From positions 1 to 31,058 of the forward strand of contig CAZSPZ010000021.1 in NCBI GenBank assembly GCA_964608965.1: 31,058 nt of DNA, read 5' to 3'. The position numbers were made by a program, and so were the translations under genes. This DNA is from UBA10908 sp964608965 (GTDB lineage: Bacteria; Bacillota; Clostridia; Peptostreptococcales; Anaerovoracaceae). The notes beneath the pieces are model-generated. The model ran no database searches, was not told the DNA's origin, and was given only the letters and a program-made list of their open reading frames with translations. Of the stretch, positions 16,910 to 25,867 are shown in pieces. Numbering within the stretch: the stretch's first letter is position 1; each line of letters begins with the position of its first letter.

Positions 16910-18271
16910 CTATCCGGCCAACGCAATAATAGCGTCCGCCAAGATCTTAGTATTGAACATTAACTGCTCGACGCCTATAAATTCATTCGCCATATGAGCT
17001 GAAGATTCACACATATACCCTTCCGGTCCAAAGCTTACAGCATTGGGCAAAGTTCTGGCATACGTGCCTCCGCCTATTCTCTTGGGCGGCATATCTTCGC
17101 CTGTGCGGGTTTTGAAAACATTTAAAAGTTTCGTGACGATTTCCGATTCATCCGGTAAAAAGTACCCGGGCTTGTACATAAAGCTTTTCAATTCGGCTCC
17201 GGCCATCGCTTTGCTGAGTGCTCCTTTTATTTCGTCTGACGGAAGAGATGTCGGACATCTCAAATCGAAAGTAAAAACAAATCCTTGCTCATCCCAGTTC
17301 ACAATGCCGATATTCAAAGTTAATCGACCCGATTCATCCGATTTATCTAAACCTATGCTCTGTCCGTAATATTCCATTTTAAAATTTTCTTCCAGCGATG
17401 TTATCGTTTCCGCATCTTCTTTTTCGAGGGGCAGCAACTTCAGGAAAGAAAGCATCCCCTGTATTGCATTCAATCCGTCTTCGGGCATGGAAGCGTGCGA
17501 AATACTGCCCAGCACCTTGATTTGAGTAGCTCCGCCCTTCGCTGTCATCACAATTCCGCAAGGACTGGTTTTCGAAAATTTTTCTGCAATCGGCTTAATC
17601 TCTTCTATGCTCATCGGTACCGTCGCAACCGCTTCGCCGGGAACCACATTGGCAACTTCGCCGGCGTGTAAGGTGATTGTCGAGGAAAATTTCTTTTCAA
17701 AAACAGCATGCACGATGCTTTTTTCCGAATTGGTCAGCGGATATTCTCCGTCGGGAGAAATGGATAAATCAGGTAAAGGTTCCTCTTCTTTATATCGTTT
17801 CATGCACTCCATTCCACTCTCTTCATCACAACCTAAAATAATGCGAACTTTTCTTTTCAGTGGAATATTGCATTCATCGATGGCTTTCAGTGCGTAAAGA
17901 GCCGCGATTGCGGGGCCCTTGTCGTCCAGTGTGCCTCGCCCGTACAATTTGCCGTCCACGACCTGACCGCCGTAAGGATCGTAATCCCAGCCGGTGCCTT
18001 CGGGTACGATGTCAAGATGCGCAAGAATACCCAGCGTCTCTGCTCCTGTGCCGTAATCGATACAGCCGAAATATCCTTGGTGATCTCTGGCGTCAAAGCC
18101 CAGATTTCTTGCAATCCCAAGAGTATAATCCAGGCATTCCTGCACTTTATCTCCAAACGGAGCACCATCCTTTTCCTCGGATTTTAAGCTTCGAACGGCA
18201 ATGCAGCCCTGGAGGTCTTTTACAATGTCTTCCTGATGATCGGCAAGCCATTGATCAACGTGTGCGTTCAT
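16910..18271 (-). CDS. M20-family dipeptidase, PepV/Sapep type
   Basis: A 453-residue cytoplasmic metallopeptidase. Dizinc motifs are LAHLDIVPEG (His85, Asp87), GRGTLDDKGP (Asp117), GCDEESG (Glu150-Glu151), SPDGEYP, and a late ESSAHMANEF carrying the last His. These are the PepV/Xaa-His dipeptidase (carnosinase-like) signatures, and the length is right for PepV (about 470). It should hydrolyse dipeptides brought in by transporters. ATG 18271 has AAGGAG upstream and a good promoter at 18323-18352. The DUF3798 importer lies downstream on the same strand but has its own candidate promoter. A link between imported compound and peptidase is possible but not shown. Confidence 0.9.
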   Translation of the reverse strand: MNAHVDQWLADHQEDIVKDLQGCIAVRSLKSEEKDGAPFGDKVQECLDYTLGIARNLGFDARDHQGYFGCIDYGTGAETLGILAHLDIVPEGTGWDYDPYGGQVVDGKLYGRGTLDDKGPAIAALYALKAIDECNIPLKRKVRIILGCDEESGMECMKRYKEEEPLPDLSISPDGEYPLTNSEKSIVHAVFEKKFSSTITLHAGEVANVVPGEAVATVPMSIEEIKPIAEKFSKTSPCGIVMTAKGGATQIKVLGSISHASMPEDGLNAIQGMLSFLKLLPLEKEDAETITSLEENFKMEYYGQSIGLDKSDESGRLTLNIGIVNWDEQGFVFTFDLRCPTSLPSDEIKGALSKAMAGAELKSFMYKPGYFLPDESEIVTKLLNVFKTRTGEDMPPKRIGGGTYARTLPNAVSFGPEGYMCESSAHMANEFIGVEQLMFNTKILADAIIALAG

Positions 18272-18322
18272 AATGTTCTCCTTCTTTGAATTTTATACGT
18301 CCGGTGAATAAACGTCGGGTTC

Positions 18323-18352
18323 AGTATACAACAAATGCTCCTTTATTTTCAA
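18323..18352 (-). promoter_or_regulatory. promoter of the PepV-like gene
   Basis: Minus-strand -35 TTGAAA (18347-18352), 18-base spacer, -10 TATACT (18323-18328). The leader is about 45 bases. Confidence 0.7.
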
Positions 18353-18371
18353 TCATGAACTATGCTACAAT
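18342..18371 (+). promoter_or_regulatory. likely promoter of the YgeY-like gene
   Basis: Plus-strand -10 TACAAT (18366-18371) with a poor -35 TTTATT (18342-18347) at 18 bases. The -35 zone overlaps that of the divergent PepV promoter. Confidence 0.45.
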
Positions 18372-18430
18372 CATTTCATGATATGCAGCCTGCAATCGTA
18401 GGTATCTTTTATAGTTTACGAGGTGTAATT

Positions 18431-19621
18431 ATGGAACAAAAGAACGATAAACTTATCGCTTTGTGTCAAACACTTATCCAAAGCGGTACTCTGTCAGGAG
18501 AAGAAGGTCCTGTAGCGAAAATATTGGAGAACTTTTTTGTGGCAAACGGCTTCGACGAAGTAAAAATAGACTCCTACGGAAATGTTATCGGTTGCATAAA
18601 AGGCAAGCATCCGGGGAAGAAACTTCTCTTCGATGCCCATATGGATACGGTACCCGTATCCGACCCTTCGGCCTGGACCATGAACCCCTGGGGAGGCGAG
18701 ATAAAAGACGGGAAACTCTATGGTCGCGGTGCCACGGATATGANNNNNNNNNNGAAAGGTTCTCTTGCTGCGATGATGTGTGCAGCGGCTGAATTCGCCA
18801 AGGAAACGGACAAAGATTTTGCCGGGAAAATATATATTGCGGGCGTCGTACACGAAGAATGTTTCGAAGGCGTGGCTTCCAGAGAAATCAGCAAACAAGT
18901 AAACCCTGACTATGTTGTGATTGGGGAAGCGTCGGATTTAAATTTGAAAATCGGGCAAAGAGGACGTGCCGAAGTCGTCGTGGAAACATTCGGGAAGCCC
19001 GCGCATTCTGCAAATCCGGAAAAAGGAATCAATGCAGTCTATAAAATGTCAAAAGTTATCGATGCCATTCGAACATTAACACCTCCCGAACACCCTGTTC
19101 TGGGAAAAGGGATTTTGGAATTAACGGATATAAAATCATCCCCTTACCCCGGTGCCTCTGTTGTGCCCGAATATTGCCGCTGCACTTACGACAGACGCCT
19201 GCTCGTCGGAGAGACAAAGGAATCCGTTCTTGCCCCTATTCAGGCACTCCTGGATGAACTCATGAAAACCGATGAGCAATTGAAAGCAAAAGTATCTTAT
19301 GCCGTCGGAGAGGAAACTTGCTATACAGGCGAAAAAATCCATGGAGAACGCTTTTTCCCGGGATGGGTATTTGACAAAGAGGACGATTTTGTTCAAGCGG
19401 TATACAAACAATTGAAGCAAGATGGGTTTACACCGGAGATTACAAAGTATAACTTCTGCACGAATGCCAGCCATTATGCAGGCGAAGCAGGCATAAAAAC
19501 TCTGGGCATGGGTCCGTCCAACGAAAGCCTGGCTCATGTGGTGGATGAATACGTTGAACTGACACAACTGGAAGGCGTCTTCGGCTCTTTCAAATCGATT
19601 ATGAAAGCCTTATTAAAATAA
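18431..19621 (+). CDS. ygeY: M20-family hydrolase, YgeY-like
   Basis: An amidohydrolase/peptidase of about 392-396 residues depending on the gap. The ATG at 18431 follows GAGGTG; an in-frame ATG at 18362 lies inside the candidate promoter and has no ribosome site. Metal motifs are FDAHMDTVPV (His70, Asp72), GRGATDM, HEECFEG and, late, FCTNASHYAG. VIGEASDLNLKIGQRGRAEV is characteristic of the YgeY 'selenium metabolism-linked hydrolase' group. In E. coli ygeY lies in a purine/diaminopropionate catabolic region; here those neighbours are absent, so the role is unclear. The 10-N gap at 18744 falls where the family reads DMKG, and the flanks join to exactly that if they overlap by two bases, so nothing need be missing. 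A strong hairpin ends the gene. Confidence 0.85.
   Translation: MEQKNDKLIALCQTLIQSGTLSGEEGPVAKILENFFVANGFDEVKIDSYGNVIGCIKGKHPGKKLLFDAHMDTVPVSDPSAWTMNPWGGEIKDGKLYGRGATDMXXXXKGSLAAMMCAAAEFAKETDKDFAGKIYIAGVVHEECFEGVASREISKQVNPDYVVIGEASDLNLKIGQRGRAEVVVETFGKPAHSANPEKGINAVYKMSKVIDAIRTLTPPEHPVLGKGILELTDIKSSPYPGASVVPEYCRCTYDRRLLVGETKESVLAPIQALLDELMKTDEQLKAKVSYAVGEETCYTGEKIHGERFFPGWVFDKEDDFVQAVYKQLKQDGFTPEITKYNFCTNASHYAGEAGIKTLGMGPSNESLAHVVDEYVELTQLEGVFGSFKSIMKALLK
18744..18753. other. assembly gap (10 N) inside the YgeY-like gene
   Basis: Exactly 10 N. The left flank ends ATATGA and the right begins GAAAGG. Overlapping them by GA gives ATGAAAGG, the family's DMKG motif, so the true gap is probably zero. 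Confidence 0.97.
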
Positions 19622-19659
19622 GACATCAGGTGTTGTAAAAAGAGAACTTTAAAATTAAG

Positions 19660-19717
19660 ATAAAAAAGGGTCGCCATAAACGCTGTGTTTTAAAACGTTT
19701 ATGGCGACCCTTGCTTT
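19660..19717. terminator. bidirectional terminator between convergent genes
   Basis: Perfect 17-base arms (19666-19682 and 19696-19712, core GGGTCGCCATAAACG) around a 13-base loop. A T6 run follows on the minus strand and TTGCTTTATT on the plus strand. It ends both the YgeY-like gene and the dehydratase-like operon. Confidence 0.92.
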
Positions 19718-19727
19718 ATTCCGGCAC

Positions 19728-20978
19728 TTACAAATTTTTTCTTGCGTTGGCAATCATCAACTTCAATCGGTTTTCCTGATTGATCTTCGATGCACCCGGG
19801 TCATAGTCAATTGCCACGATGTTTACATCCTTATGACGCTCTTTAATCGGACGCATCATACCTTTCCCGACGATATGGTTGGGAAGGCAGCCAAACGGTT
19901 GCGTGCAGACGATGTTCTTTACTCCCATTTCGCATAATTCCAGCATTTCTGCCGTCAGAAGCCATCCTTCTCCCATTTTCATTCCGATGCTCACACATTC
20001 TTCGCCCTGAGGCAATGTTGTTATGTGCTTAAAAGATGACGGCGCCTGGAAATGACCTTCTTCCTTAATAATGGCAATCATATCATTTTTCTTTCTTTCA
20101 AGATAATTCGTAACCCATTGCCAAATAAAGACGCTGCGTTTTCGCATGCCATAAAGCTTGTTATCCAGCACATTGTTATATACACAATAGAGGCAAAAAT
20201 CCAAAAGGCCGGGGACAACCGCTTCCGCACCTTCTTTAAAAAGAAATTTCTCGAGATTATTATTGCCAAGAGGCGAGTATTTTACATAGATTTCGCCCAC
20301 AATACCTACGCGGATTACAGGATCTTTCGACCTTTCTATCGCAGCAAAATCGCGGACAATATTGCGCATGGTCTTTTGCACGGTGGCATAGGATGTTCGG
20401 GGTCTGCTCATTTGGGCGGAAAGAAAGGCCATCCATTTTTCTATTTTTGCATCGGTTTCTCCCTTATTCAATTCCCTTACTCTGCATTGGTTTTTCAAGA
20501 GCATAAGAAGATCTGCATAAAGCACACAGGTTGCCAGTTCGCCGTACATGTATGTTGATATTTTAAAACCGGGATTTTTTTCCAATCCGGCTACGTTCAG
20601 TGAAACGACAGGCACATTAGGATAACCTGCTCGCACAAGAGCTTTTCGAAGAAGAGAAAGATAGTTGGAGGCTCTGCATCCACCGCCTGTCTGCATAATA
20701 AGGAGCGCCACTTTTTTCGTGTCGTATTTACCGCTTTGCAGCGCATCAATCAATTGGCCTATCACGATAATCGCAGGATAACACATGTCATTATGCACAT
20801 ATTTTATGCCTACGTCGGCCATATTACGCCCGTCTGTCTCCAAAAACTCCATTTTATAGCCGCGTTTGCAAAAGACCGCAGACAACAATTCAAAATGCAT
20901 GGGAAGCATGGTCGGCACTAAGATTGTATAATCTCGACGCATTTTTTTAGTAAATATCACTCTGTCGTTATCTTGCAA
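19728..20978 (-). CDS. acyl-CoA dehydratase activase-related protein, HgdB-like part (COG3581 type)
   Basis: A 416-residue protein from a TTG at 20978 that has GGAGG nine bases upstream and overlaps the preceding stop by 11 bases. It opens VIFTKKMRRDYTILVPTMLPMHFELL and carries NDMCYPA, QTGGGCRASNY, KYSPLGNNNLE, FCLYC and CTQPFGCLPNH. Conserved cysteines of this kind resemble those of 2-hydroxyglutaryl-CoA dehydratase subunit and double-cubane-cluster proteins. In many Clostridia this segment is the C-terminal third of one fused protein of about 1400 residues whose front is the neighbouring gene; here it is separate. Alternative starts are a TTG at 21002, a GTG at 20960 and an ATG at 20942. 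It probably receives low-potential electrons from the ATPase part. Its reaction is not known. Confidence 0.82.
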   Translation of the reverse strand: MQDNDRVIFTKKMRRDYTILVPTMLPMHFELLSAVFCKRGYKMEFLETDGRNMADVGIKYVHNDMCYPAIIVIGQLIDALQSGKYDTKKVALLIMQTGGGCRASNYLSLLRKALVRAGYPNVPVVSLNVAGLEKNPGFKISTYMYGELATCVLYADLLMLLKNQCRVRELNKGETDAKIEKWMAFLSAQMSRPRTSYATVQKTMRNIVRDFAAIERSKDPVIRVGIVGEIYVKYSPLGNNNLEKFLFKEGAEAVVPGLLDFCLYCVYNNVLDNKLYGMRKRSVFIWQWVTNYLERKKNDMIAIIKEEGHFQAPSSFKHITTLPQGEECVSIGMKMGEGWLLTAEMLELCEMGVKNIVCTQPFGCLPNHIVGKGMMRPIKERHKDVNIVAIDYDPGASKINQENRLKLMIANARKNL

Positions 20979-23976
20979 TCTCTCTTTCCTCCAAGGCTCC
21001 AAGCAAACTGCGAAGCCTTATTTTTGCAGCGCCCAAGTTGCTGATTTCATCTATTTTTATTTGCGTATAGAGTTTTCCCGCCGACTCAAGGACACTTCGA
21101 ATCTCGTCCGTCGTAATAGCATCTAGGCCGCAACCGAACGAAACCAGTTGCACCATTTCGCAGTCTTTATTTCTTGCCACATAGTTTGCCGCATTATATA
21201 ACCTTGCGTGATAAGTCCATTGATTGAGAACTTTCACAGACACCGGCTCGGCAAAAGAGTTGACACAATCCTCTGTTATGACAACAAACCCGAGCGATTC
21301 TATCAACTGATCGATACCCTGGCAAATACCCGGATCAATATGATAAGGTCTCCCCGCAAGGACCATGATTCGCCGTCCCGTCTTTCGGGCATAATCCAGC
21401 GCGCGCCTTCCCTCTTTATAAGTGTCATTCATCGACTCTGCATATACGTTCATTCCCACTTTTACGGCTGCTTTTACCTGTGCTTTTGTTATGCCGGAAA
21501 AATTGGAAGAAAGGCAGTCAAAAATACCTTTGCTTAATTGCCGGCTGTCATTGATGCAAAGATAAGGATATAAAAACTTTGTGCTCTTCAGCGAATCCAT
21601 ATTGCCCTTCAGAACTTCCGAGTAATACGCGACGACAGGACAATTGTAGAAATTGTCCGTAGCGTCGTTTTCACGAATGTTATAGGTTAAGCAGGGATAA
21701 AATATGGCATCCACTCCCTTTTCGAGCAGGCTGACAATATGTCCGTGCATTAACTTTGCCGGGTAGCATGCCGTATCGGATGGAATGGTATATTGTCCTT
21801 TAGCGTATATTTTTTTGTCTGAAAATCCGGTGAATATTGTTTTAAAGCCCAACTCTCGAAACACCGTGTTCCAAAGCGGCGCCAATTCAAACATGCCCAA
21901 AGAAAGAGGCAGGCCGATGGTGCCTTTGAATTGAGCGGGATTACCTTTAGATAAAGCTTTAAGCTTTTCTCTTTTATATCGATATAAATTGGGAACCGGG
22001 TCGTTTAAAACGGTTGCTTCGGGTTTTCCTTCCGCCATCAATGCACCCTTTTCGCATTTATTGCCCGAGACGAATTTTTCTTCCCCGAAAAATGTGTTAA
22101 CGGTCAAGGGGCAATGGTTCGTGCAGCTGCTGCAAATTACAGTATCCGAAGAATGAGAAAATTCTTCTAACTGGCTTTGCGAAATCATAGAAGGATCGGC
22201 GACTCTTAAATCTTTTGCGTAGAGTGCTGCACCAAAAGCTCCCATAAGGCCTGCGATTCTGGGGCGCGTCACTTCGCCGTCCAATTCCCGCTCAAAAGCA
22301 CGAAGGACAGCGTCGTTCAGGAACGTACCGCCCTGTACCACAATTTCTTTTCCAAGTTCTTTTGCAGAATGTACCCGTAGGACTTTATATAGTGCATTTT
22401 TCACAATACTTTCAGAAAGACCCGCGGATATGTCGCCCACTTCTGCACCGTCCTTTTGGGCTTGCTTTACAGAGGAGTTCATAAATACAGTACAGCGGGA
22501 GCCAAGATCCACCGGCGCATGGGCAAACAAACCCAGCTTAGCGAAATCGGCAATGGGATAACCCAATGCTTTTGCAAATGTTTCGATAAAGGATCCGCAA
22601 CCCGAAGAACAGGCTTCGTTTAATATAATCGAGTCGATTGAATTATGTTTTATGGCCAGACATTTCATATCCTGGCCTCCTATATCAAGAATAAAATCCA
22701 CATTGGGATTGAAAAATTTAGCAGCGCGGTAATGCGCCATTGTTTCAACCAACCCTCCATCCAGATGAAAAGCTTTCTGTATCAACTCTTCTCCGTAGCC
22801 GGTCACAGAGCTTCCTTTTATTTGAATAGCCGTTCCAGTCAGTTCATATATGACAGCAAGCTGTTCCCGAACGACTTCCACAGGATTGCCTCGATTTGGG
22901 CTGTAGTAGGAATGAAGGATCTTTCCCTCGGGTGTAATCACTGCAAGCTTGGTCGTGGTGCTTCCGCAATCGATTCCAAGATATGCATCCCCTCGATACA
23001 CTGTAATGTTTTCTCTGGCTACTTCCGCTTTATTGTGGCGCTCTAAAAATTCTCTATATGCTTCCTCGTTTTCAAACAGAGGTTCGTGTCTCACTTTTCC
23101 GTATTGGGCTTCCGTGGCGCCCACCAGATTGTCTATCCATTGATCATAAGTAAAAAGTACGCCGTGCTTGGCTCCATAAAGTGCCGCGCCAAGAGCTACA
23201 GCAAATCGTCCATATTCAGGAAAGATAGCGTCTTCCTCGGACAATCCCAAGCTTTCTTTAAATCTTGTGCGAAGGCCATAGCAATAATGGAGAGGACCGC
23301 CCAAAAACATTACATGGCCGGCGATTTTTCTGCCTTGAGCCAGCCCTGCGATTGTTTGATCGACTACGGCTTGATAAATGCTGGCAGCAATGTCCGCTTT
23401 TTTTGCTCCCTGGTTTAAAAGCGGTTGTATGTCTGATTTGGCAAAAACTCCGCAACGAGAGGCGATGGGATAAAGCCTTTCGTGTTTAAGGCTCAAATGA
23501 TCCAGTTCCTCTACCGTTATGGAAAGAAGCGTTGCCATTTGGTCGATAAATGCTCCGGTGCCACCGGCGCAAGTACCGTTCATGCGTTCATCCATGCCTC
23601 CATGAAAAAAAATCACTTTCGCATCTTCCCCGCCAAGTTCCACGACGACATCTGTGTCCGATTGCAAAGCTTCCACCACTTCCCCTGTGGCAAAGACTTC
23701 CTGCACAAAGGGCAGCTTCGCAGCCTTCGCCAGGCCCAAGCCTGCCGACCCGGATATGGCAGCGCAAAAAAGCCGCCCCTTTAAAAAGGGCGCCGCTTCT
23801 TTTATCAAATCTACCGCTTTTTGACGGACTTGCGAAAAATGTCGCTCGTACTTCTGCCAGACGATGACTCCTTTGTCCAAGACAACGACTTTTGCCGTTG
23901 TAGAACCGATATCCATTCCCAATAAAAGTGAATCATCGCCACTTGAAACTTCTATTAATTTATCTTTCCAGGACAT
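20968..23976 (-). CDS. acyl-CoA dehydratase activase-related ATPase with two BadF/HgdC domains and a DUF2229-like domain
   Basis: A 1002-residue cytoplasmic protein. Domain 1 (about 18-270) starts LLGMDIGSTTAKV, with Cys136 in NGTCAGGTG and Cys175 in ASRCGVF. Domain 2 (about 331-590) starts YLGIDCGSTTTKL, with Cys456 in NEACSSGCG and Cys495 in GSRCTVF. Both Cys pairs are 39 apart, as in HgdC, where they bridge a [4Fe-4S] cluster between subunits. A linker has CSSCTNHC (615-622) plus Cys641, a likely extra Fe-S site. The rest (about 686-1000) is DUF2229-like, with SDTACYPAKLMHGH, YPCLTYN and GRPYHIDP. Such ATPases use ATP to push electrons to very low potential. No HgdA/B dehydratase subunits adjoin it. 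It follows the acyl-CoA synthetase after 43 bases and overlaps the next gene. Confidence 0.9.
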   Translation of the reverse strand: MSWKDKLIEVSSGDDSLLLGMDIGSTTAKVVVLDKGVIVWQKYERHFSQVRQKAVDLIKEAAPFLKGRLFCAAISGSAGLGLAKAAKLPFVQEVFATGEVVEALQSDTDVVVELGGEDAKVIFFHGGMDERMNGTCAGGTGAFIDQMATLLSITVEELDHLSLKHERLYPIASRCGVFAKSDIQPLLNQGAKKADIAASIYQAVVDQTIAGLAQGRKIAGHVMFLGGPLHYCYGLRTRFKESLGLSEEDAIFPEYGRFAVALGAALYGAKHGVLFTYDQWIDNLVGATEAQYGKVRHEPLFENEEAYREFLERHNKAEVARENITVYRGDAYLGIDCGSTTTKLAVITPEGKILHSYYSPNRGNPVEVVREQLAVIYELTGTAIQIKGSSVTGYGEELIQKAFHLDGGLVETMAHYRAAKFFNPNVDFILDIGGQDMKCLAIKHNSIDSIILNEACSSGCGSFIETFAKALGYPIADFAKLGLFAHAPVDLGSRCTVFMNSSVKQAQKDGAEVGDISAGLSESIVKNALYKVLRVHSAKELGKEIVVQGGTFLNDAVLRAFERELDGEVTRPRIAGLMGAFGAALYAKDLRVADPSMISQSQLEEFSHSSDTVICSSCTNHCPLTVNTFFGEEKFVSGNKCEKGALMAEGKPEATVLNDPVPNLYRYKREKLKALSKGNPAQFKGTIGLPLSLGMFELAPLWNTVFRELGFKTIFTGFSDKKIYAKGQYTIPSDTACYPAKLMHGHIVSLLEKGVDAIFYPCLTYNIRENDATDNFYNCPVVAYYSEVLKGNMDSLKSTKFLYPYLCINDSRQLSKGIFDCLSSNFSGITKAQVKAAVKVGMNVYAESMNDTYKEGRRALDYARKTGRRIMVLAGRPYHIDPGICQGIDQLIESLGFVVITEDCVNSFAEPVSVKVLNQWTYHARLYNAANYVARNKDCEMVQLVSFGCGLDAITTDEIRSVLESAGKLYTQIKIDEISNLGAAKIRLRSLLGALEEREIAR

Positions 23977-23996
23977 GTTCCAACCAAATCTCCTTA

Positions 23997-24021
23997 AAGG
24001 TTACGCCTAAGGCAAAACCTT
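23997..24021 (-). other. small hairpin next to the activase ribosome site
   Basis: Imperfect stem AAGGTT/AACCTT and GCCT/AGGC with a 2-base internal bulge, ending just before AAGGAG of the activase gene and overlapping the ligase stop. It could modulate translation; the evidence is structural only. Confidence 0.35.
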
Positions 24022-25762
24022 ACATATTCTTGTGTCTTTTTATTTTATGTGTCGTGGTCTTTACAAAATCATTGGCCCGTACGCTAAAGTCTCTAACTCG
24101 CTTATAAATGGGCAATTTTTCGTTGATATCCGAAACTGCTGTTTTTATAAGCGCTTTAATATCATCTTCGCTTAAATCTTTCCCGAACTCTTCGTAGATG
24201 ACATCGTATGCAGGCCTGATCTGTGCGCTCACAATCGTATCATCGTCCTTCTCCACACCATGCACCAAAGATTCCTGAATGTATTTGTTTCGGTTCATGT
24301 AGAGTTCCACTTCTTCCGGATATATATTTTTTCCGTTCTTTGTAACGATTACATTCTTTTTTCTGCCAGTAATGTATATCCACCCGTCCTCGTCCAAATA
24401 TCCTAAATCGCCGGTATGAAACCACCCGTCAATGATGGCTTCCGCTGTCAAATCGGGTCGCTTGTAATATCCCAACATCAAATTCGGTCCCTGGAAAAGA
24501 ATTTCTCCGATACCCTCTTCGTCCGGATTGTCTATTTTAATTTCGCCCGAAGCGACACAAGGACCGGAAGAGGCGGCTTTTTTATAGGTGTCTCCAAAGT
24601 CCGGAGAGCCGCAAACCAAAGGAGCTGTTTCCGTCAATCCATAGCCCTGCAAAACAGTGAACCCCATATCTTGATACCCTTTGCTGATTTTAGGATCGAT
24701 GCCTGCGGCACCCGTGATGATCATTCTGAGTTTGCCGCCGAAACTGTCATAAATCGACTTAAAGAGGACTCTGCTTTTATTTATTCCGACAGACATAAGC
24801 ATTCTGTTAAGCTTTATGCCCTTTTGCAGCTTTTTCGCCTGGCCGGTTTTTTCTGCCTGTTTCCATATTTTCGAATACATGGATTCGAAAATAAGAGGAA
24901 CACCGATAAGAACGGTTGCCTGCGCCTCCGCAAGATTTTTTGCCACATATTTTAAACCTTCATAAAAGGCTGCCGAGGCTCCTCGATATAAAATAAGCGA
25001 CATGCCCAAAGTGTTTTCAAATGTGTGGTGTATCGGAAGAATCGAAAGCGTACGATCTTCCGGATCAATCCGCGCTATTTTACAGGTATCCATAATGTTG
25101 GTAACGATGTTGCGATGCGATAGCATGACACCCTTCGCGGAATCCGTTGTGCCCGAAGTAAATAAAAGAATCCGAAGTTCGTCGGGATTAAGCGGGGCGT
25201 CCAGAAAGCTCTTGTCGCCGGCAGCTATTAATCCTTCTCCTTCAGAAACCAATGTTTCCCACGAAACGGAGTCGCTAGATTCAGTTGTGTTGTTTTTTGA
25301 TGGTACAACCGGTTTTTGGTCGGCATACATTTTCATGGAAAACTTAAACGGGATATCACTGTTTTCAAAATATGGAGCATAGGTCTCTGTGAAGAATATC
25401 GCTTTGCATTCTGCAATTTTTATAAAGTTAAAAATTTCTTCTTTTGTAAGTTCTTTATCCAAAGGCACCACGATGCCTACACCGTTTGTAACAGCATAGT
25501 ATGCGGTCATCCACTGATAACAGTTCTCGCCTATAATCGCTATTTTTTCTCCGGCAAGGCCCAAGGACATCAACCGAGTCCCCAAAGCGTCCACATCACT
25601 TTTTAATCGCGCATATTTTATTTCTTCGTATTCTCCGCCTTTTACCCTCTTGACCAGGAAAGCCGGTCTCTCTGCAAACTCTTGACAGCTCTCGTTAAGC
25701 ATCTGCTTTAACGTCGAGATTTCTTTCACTTTATGGTATTGTTTTGTATAGCTCTTTTTCAT
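24020..25762 (-). CDS. AMP-forming acyl-CoA synthetase (long-chain fatty acid ligase type)
   Basis: A 580-residue adenylate-forming enzyme. ATG 25762 has GGAG nine bases upstream; an earlier TTG at 25777 lacks a site. The P-loop is TSGTTDSAKG (202-211), followed by GYGLTETAP, GWFHTGDLGYLDEDGWIYITGR and the C-terminal NGKNIYPEEVE and THKIKR. Together these mark an acyl-CoA or acyl-ACP ligase resembling the FadD/long-chain group. It activates a carboxylic acid with ATP to an acyl-AMP and then the thioester. It starts an operon with the two dehydratase-activase genes, suggesting that it supplies the acyl-CoA substrate for them. No transmembrane segment is seen. Chain length and substrate are unknown. 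Confidence 0.9.
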   Translation of the reverse strand: MKKSYTKQYHKVKEISTLKQMLNESCQEFAERPAFLVKRVKGGEYEEIKYARLKSDVDALGTRLMSLGLAGEKIAIIGENCYQWMTAYYAVTNGVGIVVPLDKELTKEEIFNFIKIAECKAIFFTETYAPYFENSDIPFKFSMKMYADQKPVVPSKNNTTESSDSVSWETLVSEGEGLIAAGDKSFLDAPLNPDELRILLFTSGTTDSAKGVMLSHRNIVTNIMDTCKIARIDPEDRTLSILPIHHTFENTLGMSLILYRGASAAFYEGLKYVAKNLAEAQATVLIGVPLIFESMYSKIWKQAEKTGQAKKLQKGIKLNRMLMSVGINKSRVLFKSIYDSFGGKLRMIITGAAGIDPKISKGYQDMGFTVLQGYGLTETAPLVCGSPDFGDTYKKAASSGPCVASGEIKIDNPDEEGIGEILFQGPNLMLGYYKRPDLTAEAIIDGWFHTGDLGYLDEDGWIYITGRKKNVIVTKNGKNIYPEEVELYMNRNKYIQESLVHGVEKDDDTIVSAQIRPAYDVIYEEFGKDLSEDDIKALIKTAVSDINEKLPIYKRVRDFSVRANDFVKTTTHKIKRHKNM

Positions 25763-25838
25763 GGGAAAATTCTCCAAACTACCTTGATGGCTATCTTTTT
25801 TACATTGAGTGAATTGAACGAATTCCTTTTTATATTAA

Positions 25839-25867
25839 AGTATATCTTACTCCTCGCCGTGTAAAAA
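25839..25867 (-). promoter_or_regulatory. candidate promoter of the acyl-CoA ligase operon
   Basis: Minus-strand -10 TATACT (25839-25844), 17-base spacer, weak -35 TTTTTA (25862-25867). The leader is about 70 bases. The rest of 25763-25976 shows no gene or clear element except one arm of a 20-base repeat (25950-25969). Confidence 0.4.

Noticed and set aside
20052..20558. Open frame on the plus strand opposite the HgdB-like gene
   Set aside because: No homology that I recognise and no ribosome site; it lies inside a well-supported gene.
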